Positions 25,595-33,747 of a DNA stretch of 64,000 nt are shown here, one piece after another (position 1 is the stretch's first letter; every line of letters starts with the position of its first letter). Location: contig NZ_CP134159.1 of assembly GCF_032197885.1 (NCBI RefSeq), positions 434,001-498,000 on the forward strand, read 5' to 3'. Source of the stretch: Levilactobacillus namurensis. Lineage in GTDB: Bacteria; Bacillota; Bacilli; Lactobacillales; Lactobacillaceae. The notes under the pieces are model-generated. The model was given only the letters and a program-made list of their open reading frames with translations, ran no database searches and was not told where the DNA came from. Both the position numbers and the translations under genes were made by a program.

Positions 25595-26113
25595 TTATAG
25601 TTTTGGTTGTTCCTGGTTCTCCGTCGCAACCTGTTGCATATCGACCGGTTCGCCGGTCAGGGTGGTCCGGACGACGAAGACGTCGACTTGGGCCATCCGG
25701 CTGACGTAAGCCGTAACGGACCCTTCGACCATGCGGGCCACGGCACTCAGTCCGGTGGCCCCCAGCATGATCAGGTCATTTTGGTGGTCACGGACGAATT
25801 CGTGGGCGATGACGGTCTTGGGGTTCCCGAACCGAACGTGGTAGTCGAGATCCTTGAAGCCGGTCGCGGCCGACGTGGTCTGCACTAGCGATTTCAGGTA
25901 GGACGTGGCGTCCTGAGTCAACTCATGGATCACGTCACCGGGCATGGAGCCACTGGCGTAAAAGCCGTAATGGTTGATGCGCAACACGTTCAAGAGGTCG
26001 ATGTGGGCGTGATTGGCCTGAGCGACCGCCACGGCCTTTTTGAGGGCCAACTCAGCTTGAACGGAGCCATCGATGGGCACTAAGATACGTTGATAACTGG
26101 TTTGTTCTGCCAT
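25595..26113 (-). CDS. Universal stress protein, UspA family
   Basis: 172 residues, one Usp domain. RILVPIDGS opens the domain, and GATGLSAVARMVEGSVTAYV is the ATP-binding G-x2-G-x9-G-S motif, so this is probably an ATP-binding member. A 25-residue C-terminal extension (after VFVVRTT) is longer than usual. It starts nine bases after the PEBP gene and is therefore its operon partner. GGAGGA precedes the ATG. Confidence 0.9.
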   Translation of the reverse strand: MAEQTSYQRILVPIDGSVQAELALKKAVAVAQANHAHIDLLNVLRINHYGFYASGSMPGDVIHELTQDATSYLKSLVQTTSAATGFKDLDYHVRFGNPKTVIAHEFVRDHQNDLIMLGATGLSAVARMVEGSVTAYVSRMAQVDVFVVRTTLTGEPVDMQQVATENQEQPKL

Positions 26114-26122
26114 AGCGTCCTC

Positions 26123-26632
26123 CTAAGCCCGGCCGCGAAGCGTGATCGTGGCGGTGTCTAAGACGTGGCCGTTGATTTGGTGTAACAGGTCGTTCAACCA
26201 GAACCCATCCTTGAGGTCCAGGACCGTGTCTAGCGCGTAGACGGTCAGACTGTAGTCGTGGTCCTTATCAGGTGGGAAGGGCCCCGTGTAGTTTTGGAAG
26301 ACGGCGGGGTCGGTGTTGCCGACCAGTGAGCCAGCGTTACTGTTCCGGCCGTGGATGTGGGGAACCGCATTGGTCCGGGAAACGTCCGCGGGAATCTCGC
26401 GGGTCATGCCGGGAAAGTTCGCGGCGACCCAGTGGATCCAGGGGAACCCGGAGACGGGGACGGCGTCGAAGTCGATGAGGTTCAACGCTAAGGTTTTTGT
26501 TTTCTTGGGTAATTTACTGAGACTGATGGGAAACGACGTCACGGGTTGACCACCGTAGACGTTGTCACCGGTGGCGTACTTACTGTAGTCATCGGCAAGG
26601 TACCCGTTTTCTGTCGGTACAAAGATACGCAT
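26123..26632 (-). CDS. YbhB/YbcL-type phosphatidylethanolamine-binding protein family
   Basis: 169 residues. DFDAVPVSGFPWIHWVAANF and the later segment with NYTGPFPPDKDHDYSLTVYALD are the conserved anion-pocket motifs of the bacterial Raf-kinase-inhibitor-like family. GGAGGG precedes the ATG. It is upstream of the usp gene in one operon. The physiological role of this family in lactobacilli is not established. Confidence 0.9.
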   Translation of the reverse strand: MRIFVPTENGYLADDYSKYATGDNVYGGQPVTSFPISLSKLPKKTKTLALNLIDFDAVPVSGFPWIHWVAANFPGMTREIPADVSRTNAVPHIHGRNSNAGSLVGNTDPAVFQNYTGPFPPDKDHDYSLTVYALDTVLDLKDGFWLNDLLHQINGHVLDTATITLRGRA

Positions 26633-26765
26633 GAAATCCCTCCTAAGTCGTGGTGCATACCCCCATTATACCGCAGATACCAGGCTCCTCGCGAGTCTTG
26701 CGGGGGAACTCCTAGACGATAGTTGAATAATTCCGGCCCCGGTAGCGTTGGGCATCCGCCTTACC

Positions 26766-26901
26766 GGGCGCCCAGACAGGGCTGGAACACCGTGGGCACC
26801 ACTTCGAGCCACAGAGCGGTCTCGAAGCTGGACCTTTTCCTAGGCGAGCTGAAGAACGCTCGCCAAGGAAAATTTCACGGCTGAGCCCTGTCTGGGCGCC
26901 C
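26766..26901 (-). ncRNA. Structured RNA unit a1 (novel-looking motif)
   Basis: An 18-bp perfect closing helix (GGGCGCCCAGACAGGGCT and its complement) encloses CCGTG/CACGG, a long hairpin TTTTCCTTGGCGAGC/GCTCGCCTAGGAAAA, and CTTCGAG/CTCGAAG. The single-stranded-looking segment AAGTGGTGCCCAC is shared with the three other units. The 3' side continues into CCGGTAAGGCGG. Confidence 0.6.
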
Positions 26902-26964
26902 TCTCGGCTCACCGTAGTGCTTAAATCATCGACAGTCTTAGTTATGGGCCAGCACCAACGTGAG

Positions 26965-27117
26965 GCCCCGGTAGCCGATAGGGCCCAGCCAGTGAAGTTG
27001 GCGTTAGCCGAGTGGTCCTCTCGGCTTAGGCCAAGGCCGAGCTTTAAGACGGGCGGGTTTTGCGCGGCTTAAAGTCGTGCCCACTGGCGTCACGGCCCTG
27101 CCATCGGCTACCGGGGC
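26965..27117 (+). ncRNA. Structured RNA unit b (novel-looking motif)
   Basis: Same architecture as unit a1 with different paired bases. The closing helix is GCCCCGGTAGCCGAT-AGGGCC, then CCAGTG/CACTGG, the hairpin TTGGCGTTAGCCGAG/CTCGGCTTAGGCCAA, and CTTTAAG/CTTAAAG. The conserved segment AAGTCGTGCCCAC is retained. The changes are compensatory, so RNA (or single-strand DNA) structure is selected. Confidence 0.6.
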
Positions 27118-27265
27118 CGGAATATCCCCACTAATATTCATTTATAATGTATAAAAACTCATATATTTAAATAAACTAGCATAATCTTGCGAAAATGATT
27201 GATTTTTAGGATGATGAGCGTATGCTGGTAACATCTTACGTGTTTGGTGAAGGGATGGATGTGTA

Positions 27266-28423
27266 GTGACACCAGAGAAAAAGCTGACGATTTTGCAGGA
27301 CTTGATTCAGATTCCCTCGGTCAATGACCATGAAGCCGACGTGGCGGATTACATTGCGGACCTATTTGCGCCATATCCCCAGGCTAAGGTCGAACGCCTG
27401 ACCTATGCGCCCGGGCGAGATAACCTGATTGTGACCATTGGCAACGCCGCGGGTCCGCGTCTGGGACTGTCCGGGCACATGGACGTGGTCGCCCCCGGCG
27501 ATACCACGGCTTGGCACCACGATCCCTTTGGCGGCGAGATAGTCGACGGCCGGATGTACGGTCGCGGGACTTCAGACATGAAGAGTGGCCTGGCTGCTTT
27601 AGTGGTCACCATGCTGGACCTCTTAGACCAGGGTGTCGACTTGCCGGGAAGCGTCCGGTTACTGGCGACGGTGGGCGAGGAGACCGGTGAATACGGTGCC
27701 GCCCAACTGACCGACGCTGGCTATGCAGATCATCTGGCTGGCTTGGTCATCGCCGAGCCCAGCGGCCTGGACAACGTGGTCTACACGGCCCGGGGCGTCA
27801 TCGACTACAAGGTGGTGTCGACCGGGAGAGCCAGCCACAGTGCCAGTCCGGAAAAGGGCATCAACGCCATCGACAACCTGATGACCTTCTATAACGCGGT
27901 CCGGCCCCTGATGGCGCAACACACCAAAGTTGATCCTGTTTTGGGTGGCCTGTTACATAACGTCGACCTGATTTCCGGTGGTGAGCAGATCAATTCGATT
28001 CCCGCCCATGCCGAATTGATGGCTAACATGCGGACGATTCCGGCATACCCCAACCGCGTCCTGTACGCCGAATTGGAGGGCTTGATCGCCCAGCTGAACC
28101 AACAGCCCGGCGTTCAGTTGGCGTTGAGTTACAGTTATCCTGAAGAGGCGATTCCGGGTGACCCGAACGCGCCGTTGGTCCAACTGGCCAAGCAGGTCAG
28201 CGACCAGGTCTGCGGCCACGATACCCAGATTGTGGGGTCCGGCGGGGCCAACGATGGCGCCGAATTCTTGCGGGCCAAGGGGGACTTCACCAGTATCGAA
28301 ATTGGTCCCGGCAGCGCAACGTCGCACCAGGTAGACGAGTACGTGGACTTGGACGACTATCTGCAAGCCATTCAGATTTACCAGCAGTTGATCCCCACAT
28401 TTTTCGCCCAATTTACGAAATAA
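27266..28423 (+). CDS. M20 deacylase, ArgE/DapE family
   Basis: 385 residues. The di-zinc motifs SGHMDVV, GRGTSDMKSG, GEETGEYGA and EPSG are all present, with a lid domain in the middle (about 180-295), so the enzyme should be complete. Members hydrolyse N-acyl amino acids, for example N-succinyl-diaminopimelate or acetylornithine. The start is a GTG at 27266 preceded by AAGGGATGG at a slightly long distance. No lysine-pathway genes are nearby, so the substrate is open. Confidence 0.85.
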   Translation: MTPEKKLTILQDLIQIPSVNDHEADVADYIADLFAPYPQAKVERLTYAPGRDNLIVTIGNAAGPRLGLSGHMDVVAPGDTTAWHHDPFGGEIVDGRMYGRGTSDMKSGLAALVVTMLDLLDQGVDLPGSVRLLATVGEETGEYGAAQLTDAGYADHLAGLVIAEPSGLDNVVYTARGVIDYKVVSTGRASHSASPEKGINAIDNLMTFYNAVRPLMAQHTKVDPVLGGLLHNVDLISGGEQINSIPAHAELMANMRTIPAYPNRVLYAELEGLIAQLNQQPGVQLALSYSYPEEAIPGDPNAPLVQLAKQVSDQVCGHDTQIVGSGGANDGAEFLRAKGDFTSIEIGPGSATSHQVDEYVDLDDYLQAIQIYQQLIPTFFAQFTK

Positions 28424-28464
28424 CCGACTTAACTGATTCCTGAAAATAATCATCTGAAAACTTG

Positions 28465-28499
28465 AGAAGTTCCCGTTTTTAGCGGGAGCTTCTTTTTTT
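28465..28499 (+). terminator. Terminator after the M20 deacylase gene
   Basis: Stem GAAGtTCCCG/CGGGAgCTTC with a short loop and TTTTTTT. Confidence 0.85.
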
Positions 28500-28504
28500 G
28501 AAAT

Positions 28505-28527
28505 AACCTATCATTAAATGATAGGTT
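28505..28527. promoter_or_regulatory. Perfect 23-nt palindrome overlapping a promoter
   Basis: AACCTATCATT-a-AATGATAGGTT, followed at once by TATAGTATACAT, which offers a -10. A palindrome at the -35 position is typical of a repressor operator for the surface-protein gene at 28670. The regulator is unknown. Confidence 0.5.
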
Positions 28528-28669
28528 TATATAGTATACATTTAATCGCAAATCATGTATGATGCTATCAGCAATAATCGGGCAATTGACCAACGGTGTT
28601 CGACACCTTTTTTGAAACCGCTTAATCGGGAGCTGAAAGGGTGCGCAAAATTAAATGGGGGGAAACAAC

Positions 28670-30514
28670 ATGCGGATGAAAACGACCACGGCATTACTCT
28701 TGGCGGGCTTACTTTTGGGGGGCAGTCAGGCCGGTAACTTGACCAAGCAAGCCCTAACGCTGACCACGCCCATCGTGGCTCAGGCAGCCACCACTAAGGA
28801 TGCCCTGAGTGGCACCATCGGAACGGCGACCTGGCAGGTTTCCAGTGACGGCAATCTGACCCTAAGCAACGGGACCTTACCGGCAACTACGGCGCAAACG
28901 AGTCCGCTGCGGGCCATTGTCGACCAGTTGGCGGCGGACCCGACTAATATCACGGTGACGCAATTGACGATTGGGGAGCAGGTTAAGGCGCCTACGAGTG
29001 CACACTATCTCTTTGCAGACCTGCCGACGGTGACGCAGTTCAACCATTTAACGAACTTAGACGTCAGTGATGTCACCGATATGTCGGGGATGTTCGCGAA
29101 TAATCCCGGAGTGACCACCATGGCTATCACGGGGTGGGACACCCGCAACGTGACCAGCATGGATGCGATGTTTAACTCGAACTCCGCGTTGGAGACGGTG
29201 AAGCTGGGACGCTTGGAGACCCCGAAGCTGACCCGGATGCAGATCATGTTTGCCCTGGATAGTCACCTGACGGACCTGGACTTATCTGGATTGGACACAG
29301 CGGGCGTGACCAACAACTACATGATGTTATCGAACGACTATAACTTGGAGAACCTGAACCTGGGAAACTGGCAAGGGACCGGGTCGACGTCCTACTTGAT
29401 GGGCTACACGCAGATCAGCAACTTGCATCAATTGACTCTGAGCCCGCAGATCAAGTTGACTAAGGGAACGTTCTTTAACCTGGACACCACGCACTATCCG
29501 TTATTGGATACCGAAATCTATACGGGCAAGTGGGAGAACGTTCAGGATAAGTACGTGCCTGCGGGGACGCCGGGTAAACGGGCGTACACCACTAGCGAAC
29601 TGGAAGCGCTCTATGACGGCACCCATACGGATGAGCTGAGTGGCAATGAGACCTACCAATGGGAACCGCTACTGACGCCGGAAAAGGAAAATGGTGCGGC
29701 GGTCACGGTCCACTATCACGACCAAAACGGGAAGACCATTAAGGAAGACGACCAATTGACGGGTAAGCTGGATGAGACTTTTACCGTCGAAGCGCCAACC
29801 ATTGACGGCTACACGTTACAGGATACCCAAGGTGTCACTTCTGGAACCTACACCACGGAACCCCAGAGCGTGACCTTCGTGTACCACAAGGACGCGGACG
29901 AGTCGTCGGATTCTTCGAGTTCATCCAGCGCCACGACCCCATCCGGTGATACTAATTCGGGTGGTGGCTCCAGTGCGGATTCGTCCAGTACCACCGGCTC
30001 ATCGTCTGCCGAAAGTTCCAGTAGTCTCGAATCGTCGGGATCGGCCAACTTGGTTCAACCTAAGATGAGTGTGACGGCGGTCAAGAAGATCGGCTTCTAC
30101 CGGACGGCGAATTTCTCGGTGAAGAACCGGTTGAAGTGGTTCCCTAAGCAGACGCGGACCAAGCGGCCGCAGTTCGTAGTGGTCAAGACGGCTTACTCGA
30201 AGAAGGGGCTCTTACGCTACCAGGTCAAGGACGTGAATAAGGGCTCCAAGACTTACGGTAAGCGCGGTTATATCACGACTCAGCAATCTTACGTCAAGGG
30301 AACTTACGCCACGACCAAGCCTAAGGCCATCAAGGTGGTCAAGGGGCTGAACGGCTACCGGGATGTGAAGTTAAGCCGCAAGCAGACCCACTACCGGCAG
30401 GGCCAACGCCTAGCGGTCAAGAAGCTGGTTCGGCATAACCTGACCACACGGTACCTGTTGAAGAACGGGCAATACGTGTCCGCGAACCTGAACTTTAGTC
30501 AGGCAGTGAAATAA
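28670..30514 (+). CDS. BspA-like surface protein with MucBP and C-terminal wall-binding-like domain
   Basis: 614 residues. A signal peptide (about 1-37, ending near AQA) precedes BspA/DUF285-type leucine-rich units (about 90-260; LDVSDVTDMSGMF, WDTRNVTSMDAMF). Then come a MucBP domain (about 345-405), a Ser-rich linker (about 405-465) and a basic repeat region (about 465-614; IGFYRTANFSVKNRL, LNGYRDVKLSRKQT) of the DUF5776 kind, which probably binds the cell wall non-covalently. There is no LPXTG motif. The start at 28670 follows GGGGGG; an ATG at 28655 lies before that site. Probably an adhesin. It sits between the two structured RNA elements. Confidence 0.82.
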   Translation: MRMKTTTALLLAGLLLGGSQAGNLTKQALTLTTPIVAQAATTKDALSGTIGTATWQVSSDGNLTLSNGTLPATTAQTSPLRAIVDQLAADPTNITVTQLTIGEQVKAPTSAHYLFADLPTVTQFNHLTNLDVSDVTDMSGMFANNPGVTTMAITGWDTRNVTSMDAMFNSNSALETVKLGRLETPKLTRMQIMFALDSHLTDLDLSGLDTAGVTNNYMMLSNDYNLENLNLGNWQGTGSTSYLMGYTQISNLHQLTLSPQIKLTKGTFFNLDTTHYPLLDTEIYTGKWENVQDKYVPAGTPGKRAYTTSELEALYDGTHTDELSGNETYQWEPLLTPEKENGAAVTVHYHDQNGKTIKEDDQLTGKLDETFTVEAPTIDGYTLQDTQGVTSGTYTTEPQSVTFVYHKDADESSDSSSSSSATTPSGDTNSGGGSSADSSSTTGSSSAESSSSLESSGSANLVQPKMSVTAVKKIGFYRTANFSVKNRLKWFPKQTRTKRPQFVVVKTAYSKKGLLRYQVKDVNKGSKTYGKRGYITTQQSYVKGTYATTKPKAIKVVKGLNGYRDVKLSRKQTHYRQGQRLAVKKLVRHNLTTRYLLKNGQYVSANLNFSQAVK

Positions 30515-30541
30515 AAGGTGACACGCAAACATCCTAAGATT

Positions 30542-30578
30542 AGCGCTGTAAAACTGTCTTGGTTTTACAGCGCTTCCT
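30542..30578 (+). terminator. Hairpin after the BspA-like gene
   Basis: Perfect 12-bp stem AGCGCTGTAAAA/TTTTACAGCGCT with a 9-base loop; the tail TTCCTTG is poor in T, so termination may be inefficient. Confidence 0.6.
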
Positions 30579-30651
30579 TGAGTGACATTGCGATAGCTTT
30601 ATTAGAACCGGCCTTAAAACAAAAACGTGGTGATTGTCACCCGCCTTACCG

Positions 30652-30785
30652 GACGGCCAGACAAGGCTGGAACGCCGTGGGCACCACTTCGAGCCACAGA
30701 GCGGTCTCGAAGCCGGGCCTTTTCCTAGGCGAGCTGAAAAACGCTCACCAAGGAAAATTTCACGGCTGAGCCTTGTCTGACCGTC
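30652..30785 (-). ncRNA. Structured RNA unit a2 (novel-looking motif)
   Basis: Very similar to unit a1. The closing helix pairs CAGACAAGGCT with AGCCTTGTCTG where a1 has a G-C pair in place of the A-T pair, a compensatory change. The hairpin TTTTCCTTGG...CCTAGGAAAA and the segment AAGTGGTGCCCAC are kept. Confidence 0.6.
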
Positions 30786-31043
30786 TAACCATAGTGTTCA
30801 CCATTAGGTCACGGTACTCAAGCATATTATTGACGACTATGATCACTTAAAAAACCTCATCCTAAACAGGATAAGGTCACAGTGGTCGTTTGCGTGAATC
30901 AGACCGTCAAACGTTTGCAACATCAAGTGGATGATGACGTGTACCATTGATTCGAAGCCCAATAAGGCTGGTCTGATCAGCAGTCACGCATGTTGTTCAA
31001 ACTTCAGAAAGTACTGTTTTGGGTACGCTCAATTTAGCCGTGA

Positions 31044-31185
31044 GGTTGGTCCTGAAGAGGCTCAGTGGTGTCGTTTGGGTTAGTCAGCGTTTTGGGCTGG
31101 CTTACCCAAAGGCCGAGCTTGAAGACCTGGGGCTTTCAGGGCTCCAAGTCGTGCCCACCACGTTCCAGCCTCTTCAGGGTCAACC
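31044..31185 (+). ncRNA. Structured RNA unit c (novel-looking motif)
   Basis: The closing helix is CCTGAAGAGGCT/AGCCTCTTCAGG plus GGTTG/CAACC, then GTGGTG/CACCAC, the hairpin TTTGGGTTAGTCAGC/GCTGGCTTACCCAAA, and CCTG/CAGG. AAGTCGTGCCCAC is conserved. It is followed by CCGGTAAGGCGG, as on the 3' side of a1 and a2. Confidence 0.6.
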
Positions 31186-31234
31186 GGTAAGGCGGATGAT
31201 TGCTACCATCTATCCCTTGACTAAATGTAAGAAA

Positions 31235-31267
31235 GGAGCCTGGGACAAAGCGCCCAGGCTCCTTTTA
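31235..31267. terminator. Bidirectional terminator
   Basis: Perfect stem GGAGCCTGGG/CCCAGGCTCC with loop ACAAAGCG and T-rich tails on both strands (TTTTATT and TTTCTT). Confidence 0.75.
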
Positions 31268-31305
31268 TTCTTGACGATAACGATACGATGCTGAAACGTG
31301 CGACC

Positions 31306-31349
31306 GAAGGCAACCAACGAGCATTAACCGCCATTGGTTGCCTTCGTTT
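31306..31349. terminator. Hairpin after the membrane protein gene at 31353
   Basis: Perfect 12-bp stem GAAGGCAACCAA/TTGGTTGCCTTC with a 16-base loop, directly past the minus-strand stop. The T tail is weak on both sides. Confidence 0.55.
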
Positions 31350-31352
31350 GGG

Positions 31353-31979
31353 TTACCGGACGAACTGTAAGTTGTAGTTACCTTGACCATCGGACGTGAT
31401 GGTGTAGTTGTTGTACCCGGCTTGCAACCACTGGTTCTTCGAGGCCTGGGCCCAGTTCTGGGCGTCACCTACGGACGAGAAGGTGTGGGTGGTGTCGAAG
31501 GTCGTAGGGTTCTGACTGGTCTTCTTAGCCGACGAGGTTGCGGGTGCAGACGAACTGCTGCTGGTCGTGGCGGTGCTGGAGACCTTAGTCTGATCCAATA
31601 ACTTCTGTTCGCGTTTCTGGACAGCTTGATTGGATTCTTGATCGATCATTTTTTGTAATTTTTGCTTTTGCGTGACGGTAATCCCATTGTCGTTGTACGC
31701 ATCGAGCCGTTTTTGGAACTGGCTGTACGCGGATGCTTGCGATGCCGATGACGCGTGGGCCAGCATCGCGGAGTCCGAGCTGGAAGCCGTGGTCGAATGT
31801 GTGCTGACGGCCTTGTGCCCGTTGATGGCCAGGACTAGCAGGATGGCGATGGCCAGCGTGAGCAGGGTCATGATCCAGGGCCACCACCGCCGTTGACGGT
31901 GCCGACGACGCAGTGGCCGTTGGTCATCGGCATTAAAGTTATACCGTTGTACGCGTGATTTTGGTTCTTGGTTGTTCAA
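31353..31979 (-). CDS. Single-pass membrane protein of unknown function
   Basis: 208 residues from the TTG at 31979, chosen because GGAGG lies eight bases upstream; that site overlaps an in-frame ATG at 31994. A very basic cytosolic N-terminus (RRRHRQRRWWPW) leads into one membrane helix (about 39-58). The outside part is Ser/Ala-rich with a coiled-coil-like stretch (KQKLQKMIDQESNQAVQKREQ split over about 115-140). It ends in a small domain (DAQNWAQASKNQWLQAGYNN) resembling C-terminal domains of other lactobacillar envelope proteins. I do not recognise a function. Confidence 0.65.
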   Translation of the reverse strand: MNNQEPKSRVQRYNFNADDQRPLRRRHRQRRWWPWIMTLLTLAIAILLVLAINGHKAVSTHSTTASSSDSAMLAHASSASQASAYSQFQKRLDAYNDNGITVTQKQKLQKMIDQESNQAVQKREQKLLDQTKVSSTATTSSSSSAPATSSAKKTSQNPTTFDTTHTFSSVGDAQNWAQASKNQWLQAGYNNYTITSDGQGNYNLQFVR

Positions 31980-32185
31980 CTGAAAAACCTCCATGTTCAA
32001 AACGGTGTAAAAAACGAGCCTGCCGAACCGACGGCAAACTACCACACCCTTCATAGTAACGCAAAAGCGTCGTGGTGAAAAATCTAAACGCCCTAATTGC
32101 GGAAAAAACGGGGAATGATTTTCGGAACGGTCCCGGATATTGTATGATAGACCTGTAATCAAGTTTGAAAGGTGGTTTTTTTGTC

Positions 32186-33049
32186 ATGCATAATGATATT
32201 CCCAGCTTACCGTTGAATAACGGTAACCAGATTCCCCAATTAGGCTTGGGCGTCTTCCAAGTCGATAACGCTGAAGATACGAAGAATGCTGTGAAGTGGG
32301 CCTTGAAAGCCGGCTACCGGCACATTGATACGGCGTCCTATTACGGTAACGAGCAGTGGGTCGGCGAGGCTATTCGGGAGAGTGGCGTCAAGCGCGAAGA
32401 CGTCTTCGTGACGTCTAAGTTGTGGAACAACGTTCGGGGCTACGATGAGACTAAAGCAGCCTTTCAGACCACGCTGGATAAGCTCGGATTCGATTACCTG
32501 GATATGTATCTGATCCACTGGCCAGCTCCGGGTTACGCGGAGAGTTGGCGGGCCATGGAAGACCTGTATCAGGCCGGCAAGATCAAGAACATCGGGGTCT
32601 CCAACTTCCAGAAATCACAGTTAGAGACGTTGATGAAGACGGCCAAAGTCAAGCCAGTGGTCGACCAGATCGAAACGCACCCGTACTTCCAGCAAAATGA
32701 CCTGCACGCTTACCTAGAAACTCAGGGAATCTTGCATGAATCCTGGAGTCCGCTAGGTGGCGGCCGAAATAATGCGCTGACCGACCCCGTGATCAACGAA
32801 TTGGCGGCGGCCCACGACGTGAGTGCGGCGCAGATTATCTTGCGGTGGCACGTCCAACGGGAAGAAATTGTGATTCCTAAGTCGACCCATGAAGCACGGA
32901 TTGCCCAGAACCGCGACATCTTTGCCTTTGGCTTAGACGAAGACGAGATGCACCAGATCAGCGACCTCGACGCCGGTAAGCGGGTCGGTCCCGACCCCGA
33001 CGATGCGGCTTGGTTGAAGCAGTCGCAGAGTTATTCAACGGGTAAATAA
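32186..33049 (+). CDS. Aldo/keto reductase (2,5-diketo-D-gluconate reductase type)
   Basis: 287 residues, full-length TIM barrel. The catalytic tetrad is in place: Asp and Tyr in DTASYYGNE, Lys in TSKLWN, His in LIHWP. The NADPH-binding end IPKSTHEARIAQN is present. The start at 32186 follows GAAAGGTGG. It reduces small aldehydes, ketones or keto sugars with NADPH; the physiological substrate is not evident. It stands alone between a divergent membrane protein gene and a terminator. Confidence 0.9.
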   Translation: MHNDIPSLPLNNGNQIPQLGLGVFQVDNAEDTKNAVKWALKAGYRHIDTASYYGNEQWVGEAIRESGVKREDVFVTSKLWNNVRGYDETKAAFQTTLDKLGFDYLDMYLIHWPAPGYAESWRAMEDLYQAGKIKNIGVSNFQKSQLETLMKTAKVKPVVDQIETHPYFQQNDLHAYLETQGILHESWSPLGGGRNNALTDPVINELAAAHDVSAAQIILRWHVQREEIVIPKSTHEARIAQNRDIFAFGLDEDEMHQISDLDAGKRVGPDPDDAAWLKQSQSYSTGK

Positions 33050-33062
33050 ACGATTAATGACC

Positions 33063-33102
33063 AAAGACCACTCATTGGTATTCAGCCAGTGGGTGGTCTT
33101 TT
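33063..33102 (+). terminator. Terminator after the aldo/keto reductase
   Basis: Stem AAAGACCACTCATTGG/CCAGTGGGTGGTCTTT with loop TATTCAG and TTTT. Confidence 0.85.
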
Positions 33103-33106
33103 GCAG

Positions 33107-33505
33107 TTATTTGTAGCGGGGAATGTGTTGTTCATCCGCCTGGGGTAAGAGCTGGTCGGTCAGAGCGTTCACCACGGTGATGGGGACCTGGGCGAAGGGA
33201 CTCAAAAAGCTCGGATGGTCCGGGTCCGGGACGTCTTGGTTGTGCTTTAGATCCGGCGCCATTTCCAACAGGTCAGTTTTGTGCAAGCCCAATTTTTGGG
33301 CGTAGTAAATCACTTCGCGGTAGCTGTAGTTCTTGAAGTAGAAGTAGTAAGCCAGGCCGGCGCCGGTGAAGTACCAGAAGATGGTCCATTGCAGGCCAAT
33401 CTTGCTGGGGTCCAGGAAGCCGGTGGTGATGGCGGCAATAACAAACACCAGGTAGAGGACCACGGAGACCGCGGCCCACCGTTGTTTGTGCGTCAATTTA
33501 ATCAT
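33107..33505 (-). CDS. Small membrane protein of unknown function
   Basis: 132 residues with two predicted membrane helices in the first half (WAAVSVVLYLVFVIAAITTG and IFWYFTGAGLAYYFYF) and a soluble C-terminal tail of about 65 residues. No family is recognised. It shares the terminator hairpin region with the convergent reductase gene. Confidence 0.6.
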   Translation of the reverse strand: MIKLTHKQRWAAVSVVLYLVFVIAAITTGFLDPSKIGLQWTIFWYFTGAGLAYYFYFKNYSYREVIYYAQKLGLHKTDLLEMAPDLKHNQDVPDPDHPSFLSPFAQVPITVVNALTDQLLPQADEQHIPRYK

Positions 33506-33588
33506 CTCACTTCATTAAGGGTTGCTCCTAGTGTACGGGGTTTTGCGGATGGATTTCAAGCGATTTCGTAAAAATCAAACCAGAAAGC

Positions 33589-33616
33589 GTCAATTCAAGA
33601 CTTAAACGTGTATAAT
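33589..33616 (+). promoter_or_regulatory. Promoter of the leader/GNAT gene
   Basis: A perfect -10 TATAAT (33611-33616) with a weak -35 GTCAAT (33589-33594), 16-base spacer. It starts a 125-base leader. Confidence 0.6.
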
Positions 33617-33628
33617 GGCACAGTATTA

Positions 33629-33701
33629 TTGGGTAATGGGATTGTGGTTTGCCAGGTCACTCACTGGCTTTTGAGACAAAGTAACCACGCCAATTACCCA
33701 A
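33629..33701 (+). ncRNA. Structured leader RNA upstream of a GNAT gene
   Basis: Nested helices: TTGGGTAAT/ATTACCCAA (33629-33637 with 33693-33701), GTGGTT/AACCAC (33644-33649 with 33683-33688) and GCCAG/CTGGC (33651-33655 with 33664-33668). I do not recognise the class. No terminator follows, so any control would act on translation or stability. Confidence 0.45.
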
Positions 33702-33747
33702 CCCGTTAGACAAGACCCTAGCCGCTAGGAAATGAGAGGTAAAAATA

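Larger units (their letters stand above)
26730..27123. repeat. Inverted-pair structured element 1
   Basis: A 394-bp element bounded by a perfect 17-bp inverted repeat (ATTCCGGCCCCGGTAGC at 26730-26746 and its complement at 27107-27123). It contains two structured units in divergent orientation (26766-26901 minus, 26965-27117 plus) and no credible gene. Together with element 2 at 30641 it explains the gene-free gap before dapE. Confidence 0.75.
30641..31195. repeat. Inverted-pair structured element 2
   Basis: A 555-bp element bounded by a perfect 12-bp inverted repeat (CCGCCTTACCGG / CCGGTAAGGCGG). The same 12 bases occur at 26757-26768 in element 1. It carries two divergent structured units (30652-30785 minus, 31044-31185 plus) separated by about 260 bp without a gene. 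Confidence 0.75.

Noticed and set aside
26712..26912. 66-codon frame inside structured element 1
   Set aside because: The sequence is explained by paired RNA stems; the related stretch in element 2 is not kept as a protein.
30786..31043. Central part of element 2 considered as an IS relic
   Set aside because: Translations in all frames are broken and I could not match any transposase motif.
31019..31294. 91-codon frame inside structured element 2
   Set aside because: Overlaps RNA unit c and a terminator; no homologous frame in element 1.
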